DNA from: Mageeibacillus sp. UBA6980
Lineage (GTDB): Bacteria > Bacillota > Clostridia > Saccharofermentanales > Saccharofermentanaceae
Assembly (NCBI GenBank): GCA_002450095.1
Contig: DJYK01000026.1
Span: 128,668-192,667 of the forward strand
DNA: 64,000 nucleotides
Direction: 5' to 3'
Shown: in pieces, positions 62,690 to 64,000 of the stretch
Layout of the letters: every line of letters starts with the position of its first letter
Position numbering within the stretch: position 1 is the first letter of the stretch
Notes under the pieces: generated by a model
What the model saw: only the letters and a program-made list of their open reading frames with translations
What the model was told of the DNA's origin: nothing
Databases searched by the model: none
Translations under genes and position numbers: made by a program

Positions 62690-64000
62690 GTGGAATCGAT
62701 GCCGGATTTCAAGGATATAAGATATGAACGTCCCGACCTTGGGACGATATCCCGCAGTATCATGGATCTGAGGCTCCGTCTTATGACGGCCAAGGATGTT
62801 GACCAGGCTTCAGACATCCTTATGGAATATGAGAAGCTTATCATCGCATTCAATACGCAGTATGAGCTTTGCAATGTGCTTCACGATCTTGATACTTCGG
62901 ATGAGTTCTATATCAATGAACTCGAATTCTTTGACACCGCATCCGCCGAACTCAGCGAATTGTCATCTGCGATGCTTACCGTTATGGTCAATTGCCCGTG
63001 TGCCGAAGCTCTGAAGCAGAAATACGGGGAGATGATCTTTCGTAAAGCAGAAAATCTCAAGCAGACCGTTTCTCCTGAAGTAATAGATGATTATGCGGTC
63101 GAGTCTTCTTTGCAGAATGACTATATGCAGATCAAATCCGAAGCTAAGATCCCTTTTGAAGGTAAAGAGTGTAATCTTAGCGAACTTGCTGTCTATCTCG
63201 AGTCTACGGGACGCAATACCCGTAAAGCCGCCCATAAAGCGCTGGATGATTACTATATGGGGCAGAAGGATAACTTCGATAAGATCTTTGACGACATGGT
63301 CAGGGTAAGGACGACAATAGCCAAAAAACTCGGATACGGATCTTACACGGAACTCGGTTATAAGATAATGGAAAGATATGATTACACGCCTAAGGATGTG
63401 GCAGTCTTCAGAGATGCCATTCTTAAGTATATAGTTCCGTTGACAGTGCAGATAAGAAAGCTTCAGCAGGAGCGCCTCGGCGTCGATGAACTCATGTTCT
63501 ATGATCTGCCGACGATGTTTTTGAACGGCAATCCGACTCCCATCATACCGGGCATCAGCTTAGGCGATGTTGCGGGAGAGTTCTTTGCCAAGATATTCGG
63601 CAACCGACCGAGCTTCCTGGAAGTTCTGTCGGAACACGGTTTTACGGATCTTATCTCACGTAAGAATAAATCAACCGGCGGTTACTGCATGTTCCTCGAC
63701 GGTTACAAGATCCCGTTTATCTTTATGAATGCAAACGGGACTTCCGATGATGTTTCTACGATAGTACATGAGGGCGGTCACGCTTATGCGGCGGTTCAAA
63801 GCGCAGATGTCTCCATGTTCTCGGAGTGCCTCGCACCGACGCTGGAGACTTGCGAGATACATTCGACCGCAATGGAATTTATGTCTTATCCGTTCATGGA
63901 GATGTTCTACGGAGAAAAGGCCGAGCAGTACAGGGAACTTCATATGACACAGGCTCTTCTGTTCCTGCCTTACGGATGTATGGTCGATGAATTCCAGCAC
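62690..64000 (+). CDS. M3 family oligoendopeptidase, 3' end outside window
   Basis: 437 codons from GTG 62690 (AAGGA 9 bases upstream; an ATG at 62699 is also in frame) to the window edge. It is the PepF/M3 type: an N-terminal helical region (residues 1-~140), then ECNLSELAVYLEST, MGQKDNFDKIFDDMVRVRT and KLGYGSYTELGY, and the zinc motif TIVHEGGHAY (HEGGH codons 63767-63781) with the Glu of the third ligand shortly after (ETCEIHSTAMEF). It cleaves short peptides in the cytoplasm. About 120-150 residues of the C-terminus are likely missing. Confidence 0.87.
   Translation, partial: MESMPDFKDIRYERPDLGTISRSIMDLRLRLMTAKDVDQASDILMEYEKLIIAFNTQYELCNVLHDLDTSDEFYINELEFFDTASAELSELSSAMLTVMVNCPCAEALKQKYGEMIFRKAENLKQTVSPEVIDDYAVESSLQNDYMQIKSEAKIPFEGKECNLSELAVYLESTGRNTRKAAHKALDDYYMGQKDNFDKIFDDMVRVRTTIAKKLGYGSYTELGYKIMERYDYTPKDVAVFRDAILKYIVPLTVQIRKLQQERLGVDELMFYDLPTMFLNGNPTPIIPGISLGDVAGEFFAKIFGNRPSFLEVLSEHGFTDLISRKNKSTGGYCMFLDGYKIPFIFMNANGTSDDVSTIVHEGGHAYAAVQSADVSMFSECLAPTLETCEIHSTAMEFMSYPFMEMFYGEKAEQYRELHMTQALLFLPYGCMVDEFQH

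Noticed and set aside
1..64000. CRISPR arrays, tRNA or rRNA genes, transposases, prophage
   Set aside because: None was found on either strand by reading; repeated spacer patterns and cloverleaf signals are absent.

Overview
The window looks like a stretch of core chromosome from a low-to-moderate GC Gram-positive anaerobe, most likely class Clostridia (Bacillota). The evidence is gene content: RqcH, YqeG, ComEC, PerR, QueH, a two-component pair of the Wal/Pho type, an archaeal/fungal-type aspartate-semialdehyde dehydrogenase, a very large 2-hydroxyacyl-CoA-dehydratase-activase-like protein, and an SH3/glucosaminidase/DUF4214 autolysin. Starts are mostly preceded by strong GGAGG-type ribosome sites, and overlaps such as TAATG and ATGA are common. 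Genus cannot be decided from the sequence alone. No rRNA, tRNA, CRISPR, transposase or prophage was seen.

Layout. 1-1263 is the 3' part of a C45-like hydrolase gene, followed by a decayed DUF3592-like remnant. 1663-5902 is a + strand run: pyrimidine-nucleoside phosphorylase, ruvC, ruvA, ruvB, queH. 5899-11263 is a - strand run: engB, two tandem PRPP synthetases, a small membrane protein and rqcH. comEC (+) faces aspartate kinase (-). yqeG (+) meets a response regulator / histidine kinase / rluB operon (-). 18593-22865 carries a lipoprotein, two RNA-modification enzymes and a TGS-less thrS.

22866-26510 is the accessory part. It holds a 336-base gap with hairpins, a single-chain MmeI-like restriction-modification gene, a small companion gene broken by one frameshift, and a strong promoter/terminator pair defining a small RNA of about 87 nt. 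The RNA opposes a tiny hydrophobic ORF on the other strand, an arrangement like a type I toxin-antitoxin locus. The restriction gene uses AAA/GAA more than the AAG/GAG-rich neighbours, consistent with transfer.

26508-48497 returns to core functions: a PepV-like dipeptidase (-), rpsB-tsf, a cysteine desulfurase-thiI-HypE-like operon (sulfur delivery to tRNA), a GT-C/GT2 pair for polyprenyl-phosphate sugar transfer, a DD-carboxypeptidase, a hydrolase, a SleB-like hydrolase, glyA-rarA-lipoprotein, asd-ABC-F, and an Lrp regulator-aminotransferase-prfB operon in which prfB lacks the usual programmed frameshift. 48510-59453 has the autolysin and a run of unknown gene-giant activase-polA-coaE-ydcF. 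The end has perR with a PerR box over its own promoter, a MraY-like transferase (-), argS, and an M3 oligoendopeptidase cut by the window edge.

Two + strand genes (yqeG and perR) have promoter-like elements so close to the ATG that their mRNAs would be leaderless.
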